A model generated the notes under the pieces. The model was given only the letters and a program-made list of their open reading frames with translations. It was not told the DNA's origin and made no database searches. From Georgenia sp. (GTDB lineage: Bacteria > Actinomycetota > Actinomycetes > Actinomycetales > Actinomycetaceae): a DNA stretch of 6,730 nucleotides. Shown one piece after another: positions 1 through 6,504 of the stretch; position 1 is the stretch's first letter, and every line of letters begins with the position of its first letter. The stretch is taken from NCBI GenBank assembly GCA_027322565.1, contig DAHVRG010000147.1, forward strand, positions 1 to 6,730, read 5' to 3'. The translations under genes were made by a program, and so were the position numbers.

Positions 1-1
1 G

Positions 2-1114
2 CACGTGCGTCCGCTACCGCCGCTGCCCGACTCCGCGGAGACCGCGCTGGGCCGCGCCCTCGCCGACCAGCTGCTCACCGAGAAGGCGATCATCGGTGTC
101 TTCGACGAGGGCTGCATGGGGATGTACAACGCGATCATCGACGACGAGCTGCTCAACCCCGCGGGCATCTACAAGGAGCGACTCTCCCAGAGCGAGCTGT
201 GGGCGCAGATGCAGCAGGTGGGCGACGAGGAGGCCGACGCCGTCGGCCGGTGGCTGCGGGAGGCCGGCATGCGCTTTTGCATCGGGACCGACGAGGCGAC
301 CGAGCTCACCGAGAACCAGCTGCGCTGGCAGTACAAGATGTACGTCGCCGTGCTGCGCCTCGCCGACGACTTCGGGCTGGACGCGGTGGGGATCCAGTAC
401 CAGCAGGGACTGAAGAACCTCTCTCCGGCCTCCGACCTCGTCGAGGGTCTGCTCAACAACGAGGAGCGGCCGCCGGTGACGAGCCGGGACGGCACGCGGG
501 TCCTGTGGGAGGGTCGGGCGCTGCCGCACTTCAACGAGGTGGACGAGGGGGTGGCGGTGGACGCCCTCATCACGAACCGGGTGTGGCGGGCGATGGGGCT
601 GGACCCCGCGACGACGCTGCACGACGTGCGGTGGGGGGAGGAGTACGGCGGCCGGTACGTGTGGACGTTCGAGATCTCCGGGTCCGTGCCCGCCTCCCAC
701 CTCGTCGGCGGTTACGCGGGTGCCGAGGGATGGCGCCAGGGCCCGGTGTTCTTCCCCGCCGGTGGAGCGACCCTCAACGGGGTGTCGAAGCCGGGGGAGA
801 TCGTCTGGTCCCGGGTCTACGTCGCCGACGGCCGCCTCCACGTGGACATCGGCCGAGGAGCCTCGGTGGACCTGCCCGCGGAGGAGAGCGCCCGACGCAA
901 GGAGGCCACCAACCCCGAGTGGCCGGTGATGCACGCGGTGCTCCACGGCGTCACCCGGGACCAGTTCATGGCGCGGCACAAGGCCAACCACGTCCAGGTC
1001 GTCTACGCCCCGGACGAGGCGACGGCGGACCGGGCGCTCGAGGCGAAGGCCGCGATGTTCGACGCCCTCGGGCTCGAGGTGCACCTGTGCGGGGAGACCG
1101 CGCTGAGCCGTTGA
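2..1114 (+). CDS. L-fucose/L-arabinose isomerase-family protein, 5'-truncated by the window edge
   Basis: The reading frame is open from the first full codon to TGA at 1112-1114. A GTG at 5 could serve as a start, but there is no ribosome site before it and the frame runs off the edge, so I treat the gene as partial; relatives are usually about 100 residues longer at the N-terminus. Counting from that GTG, the features that place it in the fucose isomerase fold are FDEGCMGMYN at 33-42, a Gln/Tyr-rich stretch IQYQQGLKNLSP after a helical segment, HFNEVDEG at 175-182, and the C-terminal RHKANHVQVVYA beginning at 324. In this family Glu, Asp and His bind a divalent metal for aldose-ketose isomerisation; E35, D180 or E181, and H325 or H329 are my candidates for these roles (inference). 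The sugar substrate cannot be told, and no sugar kinase, aldolase or sugar transporter lies nearby. Family call fairly firm; substrate unknown. Confidence 0.82.
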   Translation, partial: HVRPLPPLPDSAETALGRALADQLLTEKAIIGVFDEGCMGMYNAIIDDELLNPAGIYKERLSQSELWAQMQQVGDEEADAVGRWLREAGMRFCIGTDEATELTENQLRWQYKMYVAVLRLADDFGLDAVGIQYQQGLKNLSPASDLVEGLLNNEERPPVTSRDGTRVLWEGRALPHFNEVDEGVAVDALITNRVWRAMGLDPATTLHDVRWGEEYGGRYVWTFEISGSVPASHLVGGYAGAEGWRQGPVFFPAGGATLNGVSKPGEIVWSRVYVADGRLHVDIGRGASVDLPAEESARRKEATNPEWPVMHAVLHGVTRDQFMARHKANHVQVVYAPDEATADRALEAKAAMFDALGLEVHLCGETALSR

Positions 1115-1145
1115 CCGACCGGGCGGTGGGCCGGCCCGACAATGC

Positions 1146-1174
1146 TTGAAAAGGGCCCGGGAGAGGCGTGCAAT
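1146..1174 (+). promoter_or_regulatory. Possible sigma-A-type promoter giving a leaderless transcript
   Basis: TTGAAA (1146-1151) is followed, after exactly 17 bp, by TGCAAT (1169-1174). A start point 7 nt past the -10 box would be the A of the ATG at 1181, giving an mRNA without a leader. The -35 is good. The -10 is weak because it has G where the almost invariant A (position -11) belongs, so this is tentative. Confidence 0.3.
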
Positions 1175-1180
1175 GGAGGT

Positions 1181-1729
1181 ATGGCCCGCTCCTCCTCCCT
1201 CGCCACGATCCCGTCGCTCGCCGACCGGAGGCTCCGGTTCGTCGTCGACGCCTCGGCGTGCGAGCTGGATGACCTCGCCCCGTGCGGCGGCGTCGAGGTC
1301 ACGGTCGGCGGCGCGGTGGGCTGGGCCGAGCTCGTGGAACGGGCGGTCACCTCGGGCTGGCCCGGGGTGGAGCGCCTCGGCGGCGTCAGGGGCGGCGTCG
1401 CGGACGTCGTGCGGGTGAACGCCGAGGCCGACGGCCAGGTGGTCGCCGACGTCGTCGCCTCCGTCGGCACCTGGGACCGTGCCGAGGGGCGGTCGCGGAC
1501 CTTCGCCTTCGCCGAGTGCGGGTTCGGGCCGGCCACGTCGCGGTTCCAGGAACGCCTGCCCGACGGCGAGCTCCGCTACGACGTCGTCGAGGTCATCTTC
1601 CTCTTCGAGCAGGGCGACAAGACCGCGCCGATCCGGGACCCGGAGCTCGCGGCAGTCCTCGGTGTCGCGCCGGGCGAGCGGGTGCCGCTGGGCGAGTACG
1701 CCGATCGCCGGGCGGGGCGCGGCGGCTGA
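1181..1729 (+). CDS. Degenerate, shortened MurB-like protein (probably not an active reductase)
   Basis: A 182-residue protein. Residues about 38-142 follow the middle FAD-binding part of actinobacterial MurB (UDP-N-acetylenolpyruvoylglucosamine reductase). The match includes GWAELVERAVTSGWPGVERL at 47-66, a GGVRGGV stretch where MurB has its G-[IV]-PG-x-VG loop, a VN-x-x-A region, TWDRAEGRSRTF at 97-108 and AECGFGPATSRF at 111-122. MurB normally reads C-x-FGYRDSxF at the last site, with catalytic Tyr-Arg; here these are P117 and A118. The first nucleotide-binding strand (GGGSN) is absent. The protein also ends near GVAPGERVPL, before the C-terminal domain that carries the catalytic Ser and Glu. 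The frame is intact, so it is either a diverged paralogue or a worn remnant. I chose ATG 1181; GGAGGT (1175-1180) abuts it with no spacer. ATG 1142 is an alternative. It stops 4 bp from the convergent LLM gene. Homology is read by eye. Confidence 0.72.
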   Translation: MARSSSLATIPSLADRRLRFVVDASACELDDLAPCGGVEVTVGGAVGWAELVERAVTSGWPGVERLGGVRGGVADVVRVNAEADGQVVADVVASVGTWDRAEGRSRTFAFAECGFGPATSRFQERLPDGELRYDVVEVIFLFEQGDKTAPIRDPELAAVLGVAPGERVPLGEYADRRAGRGG

Positions 1730-1734
1730 GCCGC
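1722..1734. terminator. Small hairpin between convergent genes, with a stop codon as its loop
   Basis: GCGGC (1722-1726) pairs with GCCGC (1730-1734), and the loop is the TGA stop of the MurB-like gene. The other arm ends on the last base of the facing gene's stop codon. It could act as a compact two-way terminator for the convergent pair. There is no T-run on either side and the stem is only 5 bp, so chance is a real alternative. Confidence 0.25.
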
Positions 1735-2576
1735 TACAGCTCGCCCGCCAGCGTGGCCAGGGTCGGTAGCGGGTCGCGCCGCGCCGGGAGGACCTGGACG
1801 CACACATGGTCCGCGCCGGCGTCGAGATGGCCGCGCACCGCCGCCGCCAGCGTCGCCGGACCGCCGTGCGGGACGAGCGCGTCGACCGCCGCGTCCGTGG
1901 CGCCGGCGTCGAGGACCGCCGCGGTGAAGCCGTGCGTCTCGAGGGTGCGCCGGTAGTTCGACAGGGAGAGGTACCGCTCGAGGAACCGGCGAGCCGTCTC
2001 GCGTGCGGTGGCTGCGTCGGTCTCCGGGAGGAGCCGCTGCTCGGGTGCGACGACGGTGTCCGGTCCGACGACGTCACGCGCGAACCGGGTGTGGGTCGGC
2101 GTGGTGAGGTACGGGTGCGTACCGGCGGCGCGCTCGGCGGCGAGCCGGAGCGTGCGTGGGCCGAGGGCGGCGACGACCCGGCGACCGGAGGGGACCCCCT
2201 CGGCGTCGAGCGTGTCGAGGTAGGAGACGAGCGCTGCATAGGGCTTCTCGTACCGGCCGTCCAGGGTCTCTCGGTGCCCGATCCCGATACCGAGCACCAG
2301 CCGCCCGGGGTGGGCCTGCTCGATACGGTGGAACGCCGCCGCGACCTCCGTCGCCGGCGAGAGCCAGATGTTGACGATCCCGGTGGCGACCGTGATCCGC
2401 TCGGTCGCATCGAGCAGCTCCTCCGCGATGCCGAGGTCGGCGGGTGAGGAGCCACCGACCCAGAGCGTCCCGTAGCCGAGACGCTCCACGGCACCCGCCA
2501 GCTCGGGCGTGAGGTGGGCGCCGCGACGCCAGAGACCGAAGCGGCCGAGGGCAGGGGCGAGGGACGAGGACGACAT
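1734..2576 (-). CDS. LLM-class F420-dependent oxidoreductase, MSMEG_4141-type
   Basis: A 280-residue protein of the luciferase-like monooxygenase superfamily, whose actinobacterial members usually use coenzyme F420 for hydride transfer in the cytosol. The family is shown by GRFGLW at 11-16, ERLGYGTLWVGG at 31-42, ITVATGIVNIW at 61-71, AHPGRLVLGIGIGH at 88-101, RVVAALGPRTLRLAAERA at 133-150 with THPYLTTP following, VVAPEQ at 175-180, and HLDAGADHVCVQVL at 250-263. This order and length match the MSMEG_4141 subfamily as I remember it. The substrate is unknown for that subfamily. The start ATG (2574-2576) has GGAG 5 nt upstream on the minus strand (2582-2585); the frame stays open further upstream without a better start. 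It is divergent from the VOC gene across 177 bp and convergent with the MurB-like gene. A weak -10 (TACGGT, 2610-2615, minus) lies ahead of it. Confidence 0.92.
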   Translation of the reverse strand: MSSSSLAPALGRFGLWRRGAHLTPELAGAVERLGYGTLWVGGSSPADLGIAEELLDATERITVATGIVNIWLSPATEVAAAFHRIEQAHPGRLVLGIGIGHRETLDGRYEKPYAALVSYLDTLDAEGVPSGRRVVAALGPRTLRLAAERAAGTHPYLTTPTHTRFARDVVGPDTVVAPEQRLLPETDAATARETARRFLERYLSLSNYRRTLETHGFTAAVLDAGATDAAVDALVPHGGPATLAAAVRGHLDAGADHVCVQVLPARRDPLPTLATLAGEL

Positions 2577-2625
2577 CGGCGCTCCACTCGACGAAGAACA
2601 GTCCGATCCACCGTACCCGGCACGA

Positions 2626-2654
2626 GTGACCCGCCGCCGTGGCTCCCGGGTCAC
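2626..2654. promoter_or_regulatory. Operator-like inverted repeat in the divergent LLM/VOC promoter region
   Basis: GTGACCCG (2626-2633) and CGGGTCAC (2647-2654) form a perfect 8-bp inverted repeat with a 13-bp spacer. The half-site centres are 21 bp apart, two helical turns, as expected for a dimeric regulator bound on one face of the DNA. It lies just upstream of a weak -10 for the LLM gene (TACGGT, 2610-2615, minus) and upstream of a possible -10 for the VOC gene (TACGAT, 2691-2696, plus), so it could control both. No regulator gene is adjacent. Confidence 0.4.
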
Positions 2655-2753
2655 CTCCGCACCGCCCTGGTGGGCGGGCCGACCGGGCCCTACGATGACG
2701 CTCGTCAGCGCTGTCGCCGACCGGGGCGCCGGCTCTCGTCCGGGGAGGTTCCC

Positions 2754-3134
2754 ATGGCAGGTCGAGTGGTCCACTTCGAGATCCCGTTCGACGACAAGGA
2801 GCGGGCCAAGCGCTTCTACAGCGGTGTGTTCGGCTGGCAGCTGGACGCGATGCCGGGCTTCGACGACTACCTCGGCGCCGCCACCGGACCCACGACGGAG
2901 GACGGGACGCCGAGCGAGCCCGGTTTCATCGGCGGCGGGATGGCCGCCCGGGGAGGCACCAACACCCAGACCGTCATCACGATCTCGAGTGCCGACATCG
3001 ACGCCGACCTCTCTCGTGTCGACGCCAACGGCGGGGAGGTCCTCACCGGGAAGACGCCGGTCGGCGACTTCGGCTACGCGGCCTACTTCAAGGACACCGA
3101 GGGCAACGTCGTCGGGCTCTGGCAGAGCGCGTAG
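2754..3134 (+). CDS. VOC-fold (glyoxalase/bleomycin-resistance superfamily) protein, COG3324-like
   Basis: A 126-residue single-domain protein built of two beta-alpha-beta-beta-beta modules. Module one starts with VVHFEIPFDDKERAKRFYSG at 5-24 followed by VFGWQL, the usual opening of this group, with H7 at the normal first metal-ligand position. Module two starts about TVITISSADIDADLSRVDANGG (73-94), and the protein closes with DTEGNVVGLWQSA at 114-126. At the closing strand, classical glyoxalase I has a Glu ligand (N-x-x-EL); here the position is Gly121 (NVVGLW), a common state in this subgroup, so glyoxalase activity should not be assumed. A strong site, GGGGAGG (2742-2748), sits 5 nt before ATG 2754 and decides the start over the in-frame ATG at 2514, which would lie inside the LLM gene. 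A possible -10 (TACGAT) is at 2691-2696. Probably monocistronic: 126 bp with a hairpin separate it from the next gene. Function unknown. Confidence 0.92.
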   Translation: MAGRVVHFEIPFDDKERAKRFYSGVFGWQLDAMPGFDDYLGAATGPTTEDGTPSEPGFIGGGMAARGGTNTQTVITISSADIDADLSRVDANGGEVLTGKTPVGDFGYAAYFKDTEGNVVGLWQSA

Positions 3135-3145
3135 CGGCAGGCCTT

Positions 3146-3160
3146 CGCCGCTCCGCGGCG
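3146..3160 (+). terminator. GC hairpin after the VOC gene, possible terminator
   Basis: CGCCGC (3146-3151) and GCGGCG (3155-3160) form a perfect 6-bp all-GC stem with a TCC loop, starting 11 nt after the VOC stop codon. No T-run follows, which is common for actinobacterial terminators but makes the call uncertain. Confidence 0.35.
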
Positions 3161-3212
3161 CCCGCAGAAGTTTCGTGGACGCGGAAGGGATGACGGCGCG
3201 ATTCTGTTGCAC

Positions 3213-3239
3213 CCGTCGTCGCCGTCGTCGCCGTCGTCC
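3213..3239. repeat. Three tandem 9-bp repeats (CCGTCGTCG) upstream of the MFS gene
   Basis: CCGTCGTCG occurs at 3213-3221 and 3222-3230, then once more at 3231-3239 with the last base changed to C. The array ends 21 bp before the MFS start codon, in the presumed 5' leader or promoter of that gene. Such an array can gain or lose units by slippage, which would change leader spacing but not any reading frame. Confidence 0.85.
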
Positions 3240-3260
3240 TCGGAGGTGGGGTGGTAGGAG

Positions 3261-4628
3261 ATGGCCGCCCGCACACTGCCTCGCGCGCTGCGGCCGTTCA
3301 CGGTCCGACAGTTCCGCTACCTGGCCGGTGCGCTGACGCTCTCGCTGTTCGGCACCGGGATGTGGCTCGTCGCCGTCGTCTGGCAGGTGATCCGCCTGGG
3401 CGGCGGACCGACCCAGCTCTCCCATGTGGCGACCGCCTCGGCCGCCGGTGTCCTCGTCGCGGTGCTCTTCGGTGGTGTCCTGGCCGACCGCGTGCCCCAG
3501 CGCCTCATCCTCCTCACGCTCGAGGCGCTCAAGGCGACGCTCACGGGTGTCGCCGCCTGGGCGGCGCTCACCGGCAACCTCGAGACGGTGCACCTCGTCG
3601 CGCTCTCCTTCGTCATCGGTGCCACCGACGGGTTCTTCTACCCGGCCTACTCGGCGCTGCTACCCAACGTCCTTCCACCCGAGCAGCTGCTCGCGGCCAA
3701 CGGTACCGAGGGCGTCCTGCGTCCGGCGCTGATGACCGCCGCCGGCCCGGCCGCCGCGAGCGCGGCCATCGCCGCCGTCGCCCCCGGGCTCGCCTTCGCC
3801 TTCGTCTCGGCCTCCCAGCTCCTCGCCGTCGCCGGCCTCGTCCTCATGGGACGGACCACCTTCGAGCGGTCCCGGGACGACGGCGCACCCACGGGTGCGG
3901 GCGGCATCGTGCGCGACGTACGGGACGGTTTCGGCTACCTGGTGCGCACGCCGTGGCTGCTCGGCACGCTGCTCTTCGCCACCGCGTACGTGCTCGTCAT
4001 CGTCGGGCCGATCGAGGTCCTCCTGCCGTTCGCCGTCCGCGACAACGTCGGCGGAGGGCCGGGGGAGTACGCCGTCGTGCTCGCGTCCTACGGGATCGCC
4101 AGCGCGGTCGGCTCGCTGGCCGTCGCATCATGGCGGCTGCCGCGCCGCTACCTGACGACGATGGTGCTGTTCTGGGGGTTCGGGGCGCTACCGCTGTCGG
4201 TGGTCGGCGTCACCTCGAGCCTGGGAGTCATGGCCGCCGCCGGGGTGCTCATGGGGGCGACCGGCGGTGCCGGGCAGGTGGTGTGGGGCACGCTGCTCCA
4301 GCGGCGGGTGCCTCGCCACATGCTCGGCCGGGTGTCGAGCCTGGACTTCTTCGTCTCCGCGCTGCTCATGCCCCTGTCGATGGCGCTTGCCGGCCCGGTG
4401 GGTGAGGCGGTGGGGCTGGGGCCGGTGTTCCTCGTCGCCGGCCTCGCACCGGCGGTGCTCGCCGTCGCCGCCATCGTGCTCGCCCGCATGGGGCAGGACG
4501 AGATCGCCCACCCGCTGGACGTCCGGATCCCGGAGCCTGACGGACCCGTCGCGGACGAGGCCGGCACGCCCGGTACCGACGAGCCGTCCCTCGGCACCGA
4601 CGAGCCGCCCCTGCCCGCGACGTCGTGA
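3261..4628 (+). CDS. MFS transporter, EntS/MFS_3-type putative exporter
   Basis: A 455-residue polytopic inner-membrane protein with about 12 hydrophobic segments and a cytoplasmic N-terminus (RALRPFTVRQFRYL). The major-facilitator motif A is GGVLADRVPQRLIL at 71-84, between segments 2 and 3. FFYPAYSALLPNVLPPEQLL at 125-144, followed by AANG, and LGRVSSLDFF at 355-364 are characteristic of the EntS-like branch (siderophore and drug exporters using the proton gradient). A long central loop (about 198-228) separates the two halves. The last segment ends near residue 410; the remaining 45 residues are a Pro/Asp/Glu-rich soluble tail with a duplicated heptad GTDEP[SP]L. ATG 3261 is forced: an in-frame TAG lies at 3255-3257 and no start codon follows soon. 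AGGAG touches the ATG with no spacer; GGAGG at 3242-3246 is 14 nt away, so initiation is unusual or weak. Convergent with the phosphatase gene, 23 bp apart. Cargo unknown. Confidence 0.93.
   Translation: MAARTLPRALRPFTVRQFRYLAGALTLSLFGTGMWLVAVVWQVIRLGGGPTQLSHVATASAAGVLVAVLFGGVLADRVPQRLILLTLEALKATLTGVAAWAALTGNLETVHLVALSFVIGATDGFFYPAYSALLPNVLPPEQLLAANGTEGVLRPALMTAAGPAAASAAIAAVAPGLAFAFVSASQLLAVAGLVLMGRTTFERSRDDGAPTGAGGIVRDVRDGFGYLVRTPWLLGTLLFATAYVLVIVGPIEVLLPFAVRDNVGGGPGEYAVVLASYGIASAVGSLAVASWRLPRRYLTTMVLFWGFGALPLSVVGVTSSLGVMAAAGVLMGATGGAGQVVWGTLLQRRVPRHMLGRVSSLDFFVSALLMPLSMALAGPVGEAVGLGPVFLVAGLAPAVLAVAAIVLARMGQDEIAHPLDVRIPEPDGPVADEAGTPGTDEPSLGTDEPPLPATS
4572..4613 (+). repeat. 21-bp direct duplication encoding the acidic heptad of the MFS tail
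   Basis: The stretches 4572-4592 and 4593-4613 are adjacent in-frame copies, identical at 18 of 21 bases. They encode GTDEPSL and GTDEPPL. Two of the three differences are C/T changes, so this looks like an old slippage duplication within the C-terminal tail. Confidence 0.8.
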
Positions 4629-4651
4629 CCTGCGCTGCCTGCCCGCGTCGC

Positions 4652-6436
4652 TCACCGCCGGTCGGTGGTGCGCCGCCGCAGCCGGGCGAGGAGCCCGCGC
4701 TGCCGGTCGGGGTGCATCCGGGCCAGCGGCCGGCGGTGGGCGGTACCGGCCGGTGGCACGTCGAGCACGAGGTCCGCGACGACGTCGAGCTCGGGACGGT
4801 CGTGCGACGCGCCGAGCACCCGGCCGCCGAGCCAGACGGTGCGCAGCCGCTCGTCGCGGACCTCCAGCACGGCGACGTTGTTGTCGAACCAGGGGCCGGC
4901 GATGCCGTGCCAGCGCCAGGGCGTCTCCGGGATTCTGGCCCAGCGGGAGAGCAGCGCCCCGGCCGGTCGGGCCGCGTGGGAGCCGAGCGCGGCGAAGGCC
5001 CGCAGCGCCCGGGGGAGCGGGTTACGGATGGGGGAGCAGACGAGCTGGAGCATCCGTGAGCCGGAACGGCGGTCCACCTCGGTGATGTAGGAGAAGTGCA
5101 CGTCCCCGGAGAGGAAGAGCACCGAGGCCGGCGGAGCGCCGCGGCGCCCGTCCGCCACCTCCGTGACCATCCGTGCGACCGCGTCGAAAGCGTCGGTGAA
5201 CGCGGCCCAGTGCTCCAGGTCCATCTCCTGGCGCAGCCACTCACCGACGCGGGTGAGCCGACGCCCGAGCCTCCCCTCCGCCATGGCCTCGTCCAGCGCC
5301 TCGATGTGGTGCAGGCCCATCGGCAGCAGGAACGGCAGCGACGTCGCGACGAGGAGGTGCTCGACGTCGCCGGTGAGCTGGTCGTCCAGCCAGGCCAGCT
5401 CCGCGTCGTCGAGCATGGACCGGTCGTCCGGGTCGAGCTGCCGGGCCGCGCGGGAGTCGACGACGACGAGCCGGGACCGGCCGAGCGGGTGGGTGTAGCT
5501 CCAGCGGTAGCTGCGCGGGTCCTCGTCCGCCCGTTCGGCGAACGCGTCGACGGCGTCGGTGAGATCGACCTCGGCGTCCGGCGCGGCGCGTTGCCGACGC
5601 TGCAGCTCGGTCCACAGGGGGTCCTCGGCCCGTTCTTGAACCGAGAGGTTCCCGAGGTGCTGGTAGACCCAGTACGAGCCGAGCCCGGCGACGATGCGGT
5701 CGTGCCACCAGCTCGTGGCTTCCATCTGGCGGCGCCAGGTGGCGGAGGTGTTCCAGTCGTCCCGGATGTCATGGTCGTCGAAGATCATGAGCGTCGGGAG
5801 CCAGGAGAACAGCCGGCGCAGCGCCGGCTCGCTCCAGGCGAGGCGGTACAGCTGGGCGTACTCGTCGTAGTCCGCGAGCTCCTCCCCCGGCTCCTCGGTG
5901 ATGTCACGCCGGGCCGCGATGAACTCCTGCATGGCGGCGCTGGTCGCGTCGGCGTACACCTGGTCACCGAGCAGGAGGAGCAGGTCCGGGGGAGCACTCA
6001 GCGGCCCGTGGTCCCCGTCGGCGAGGGCGAGCGCGAAGGTGCGCAGTGCGTCGACGCCGTGGCTGAGGTGGCCGGCGGCGTCGTGGGGCACACTCGTGCG
6101 GCACGACCCGAAAGCCAGGCGTACCGGAGCGTTCGTGGACCGGGTCGTCAGCGAGCTCGCCGGGAGGTCGCTGCCGGTCTCCGGCCAGCGCACGGCGTCG
6201 TCCACGAGCACCTCGTACCGGTACCGCGTCGCCTCGTGCAGGCCGGTGAGCTCGACGAGGCCGTAGTGGTGCCCGTGGACGGCGAACGTGCGGGCGGACG
6301 AGGACTCGCGGGTCCCGCCCTGCGCGTCGAGGAGGCGGACCGTGACCGTCGCGGACTCGGCCGTCTGGACCCAGACGGCCGCAGAGGTTGCGGAGACGTG
6401 TCGGACCATCGGACCGAGCACAAGCTCCGTGGGCAT
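4652..6436 (-). CDS. PhoD-like metallophosphatase (alkaline phosphatase D family), predicted cytoplasmic
   Basis: A 594-residue phosphoesterase. Residues 1-100 form a beta-rich fibronectin-like N-terminal domain (ELVLGPMVRHVSATSAAVWV at 4-23; YRYEVLVDD at 72-80). The catalytic core follows with the PhoD-family metal-site motifs in order: FGSCR at 109-113 (Cys ligand of the family), LLLLGDQVYAD at 153-163, FDDHDIRDDWN at 219-229 and FLSGDVHFSY at 441-450. The family hydrolyses phosphodiester or phosphomonoester bonds with an iron/calcium centre. All key residues appear present, so it should be active; the substrate is unknown. No signal peptide or Tat motif precedes the domain, unlike secreted PhoD of Bacillus. 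The C-terminus is a strongly basic tail (about 568-594). ATG 6434-6436 fits the normal family N-terminus, but no Shine-Dalgarno site stands before it. Convergent with the MFS gene and divergent from the right-edge gene across 124 bp. Confidence 0.93.
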   Translation of the reverse strand: MPTELVLGPMVRHVSATSAAVWVQTAESATVTVRLLDAQGGTRESSSARTFAVHGHHYGLVELTGLHEATRYRYEVLVDDAVRWPETGSDLPASSLTTRSTNAPVRLAFGSCRTSVPHDAAGHLSHGVDALRTFALALADGDHGPLSAPPDLLLLLGDQVYADATSAAMQEFIAARRDITEEPGEELADYDEYAQLYRLAWSEPALRRLFSWLPTLMIFDDHDIRDDWNTSATWRRQMEATSWWHDRIVAGLGSYWVYQHLGNLSVQERAEDPLWTELQRRQRAAPDAEVDLTDAVDAFAERADEDPRSYRWSYTHPLGRSRLVVVDSRAARQLDPDDRSMLDDAELAWLDDQLTGDVEHLLVATSLPFLLPMGLHHIEALDEAMAEGRLGRRLTRVGEWLRQEMDLEHWAAFTDAFDAVARMVTEVADGRRGAPPASVLFLSGDVHFSYITEVDRRSGSRMLQLVCSPIRNPLPRALRAFAALGSHAARPAGALLSRWARIPETPWRWHGIAGPWFDNNVAVLEVRDERLRTVWLGGRVLGASHDRPELDVVADLVLDVPPAGTAHRRPLARMHPDRQRGLLARLRRRTTDRR

Positions 6437-6504
6437 GGCCCAAGTGTGCTCGTCGCAACCGGGGAAGGCAGCCGAACGGGGTCGTCCGTGCGCACCCGGA
6501 CCGG

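Noticed and set aside
1128..1137. 10-bp palindrome GGGCCGGCCC after the isomerase gene, considered as a terminator or operator
   Set aside because: No loop and no T-run, and short all-GC palindromes are expected in such DNA. A 5-bp stem with a 9-nt loop nearby is equally weak.
1142..1180. ATG 1142 as the start of the MurB-like gene
   Set aside because: No ribosome site before it, and the 13 added residues show no family similarity. Kept only as an alternative.
14..2623. Very long minus-strand open frame (869 codons) across the isomerase, MurB-like and LLM genes
   Set aside because: It covers three recognisable genes in other frames, and its translation is Arg/Pro/Ser-rich with no domain. 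Long antisense frames are usual in very GC-rich DNA.
2514..2753. Upstream in-frame ATG that would extend the VOC protein by 80 residues
   Set aside because: The extension overlaps the start of the LLM gene, has no family similarity, and a strong ribosome site stands before ATG 2754.
4195..4209. Exact 15-base match to part of the RecA-NDp-like element (6506-6520) inside the MFS gene
   Set aside because: It is coding sequence and has no TAN3T at the right distance. It also shows that the -35 half can arise by chance here, so the -10 and spacing at 6522-6527 are what carry that promoter call.
4617..4651. GCGACG/CGTCGC pairing across the MFS-phosphatase junction as a two-way terminator
   Set aside because: Only 6 bp with a 23-nt loop; too weak to call.
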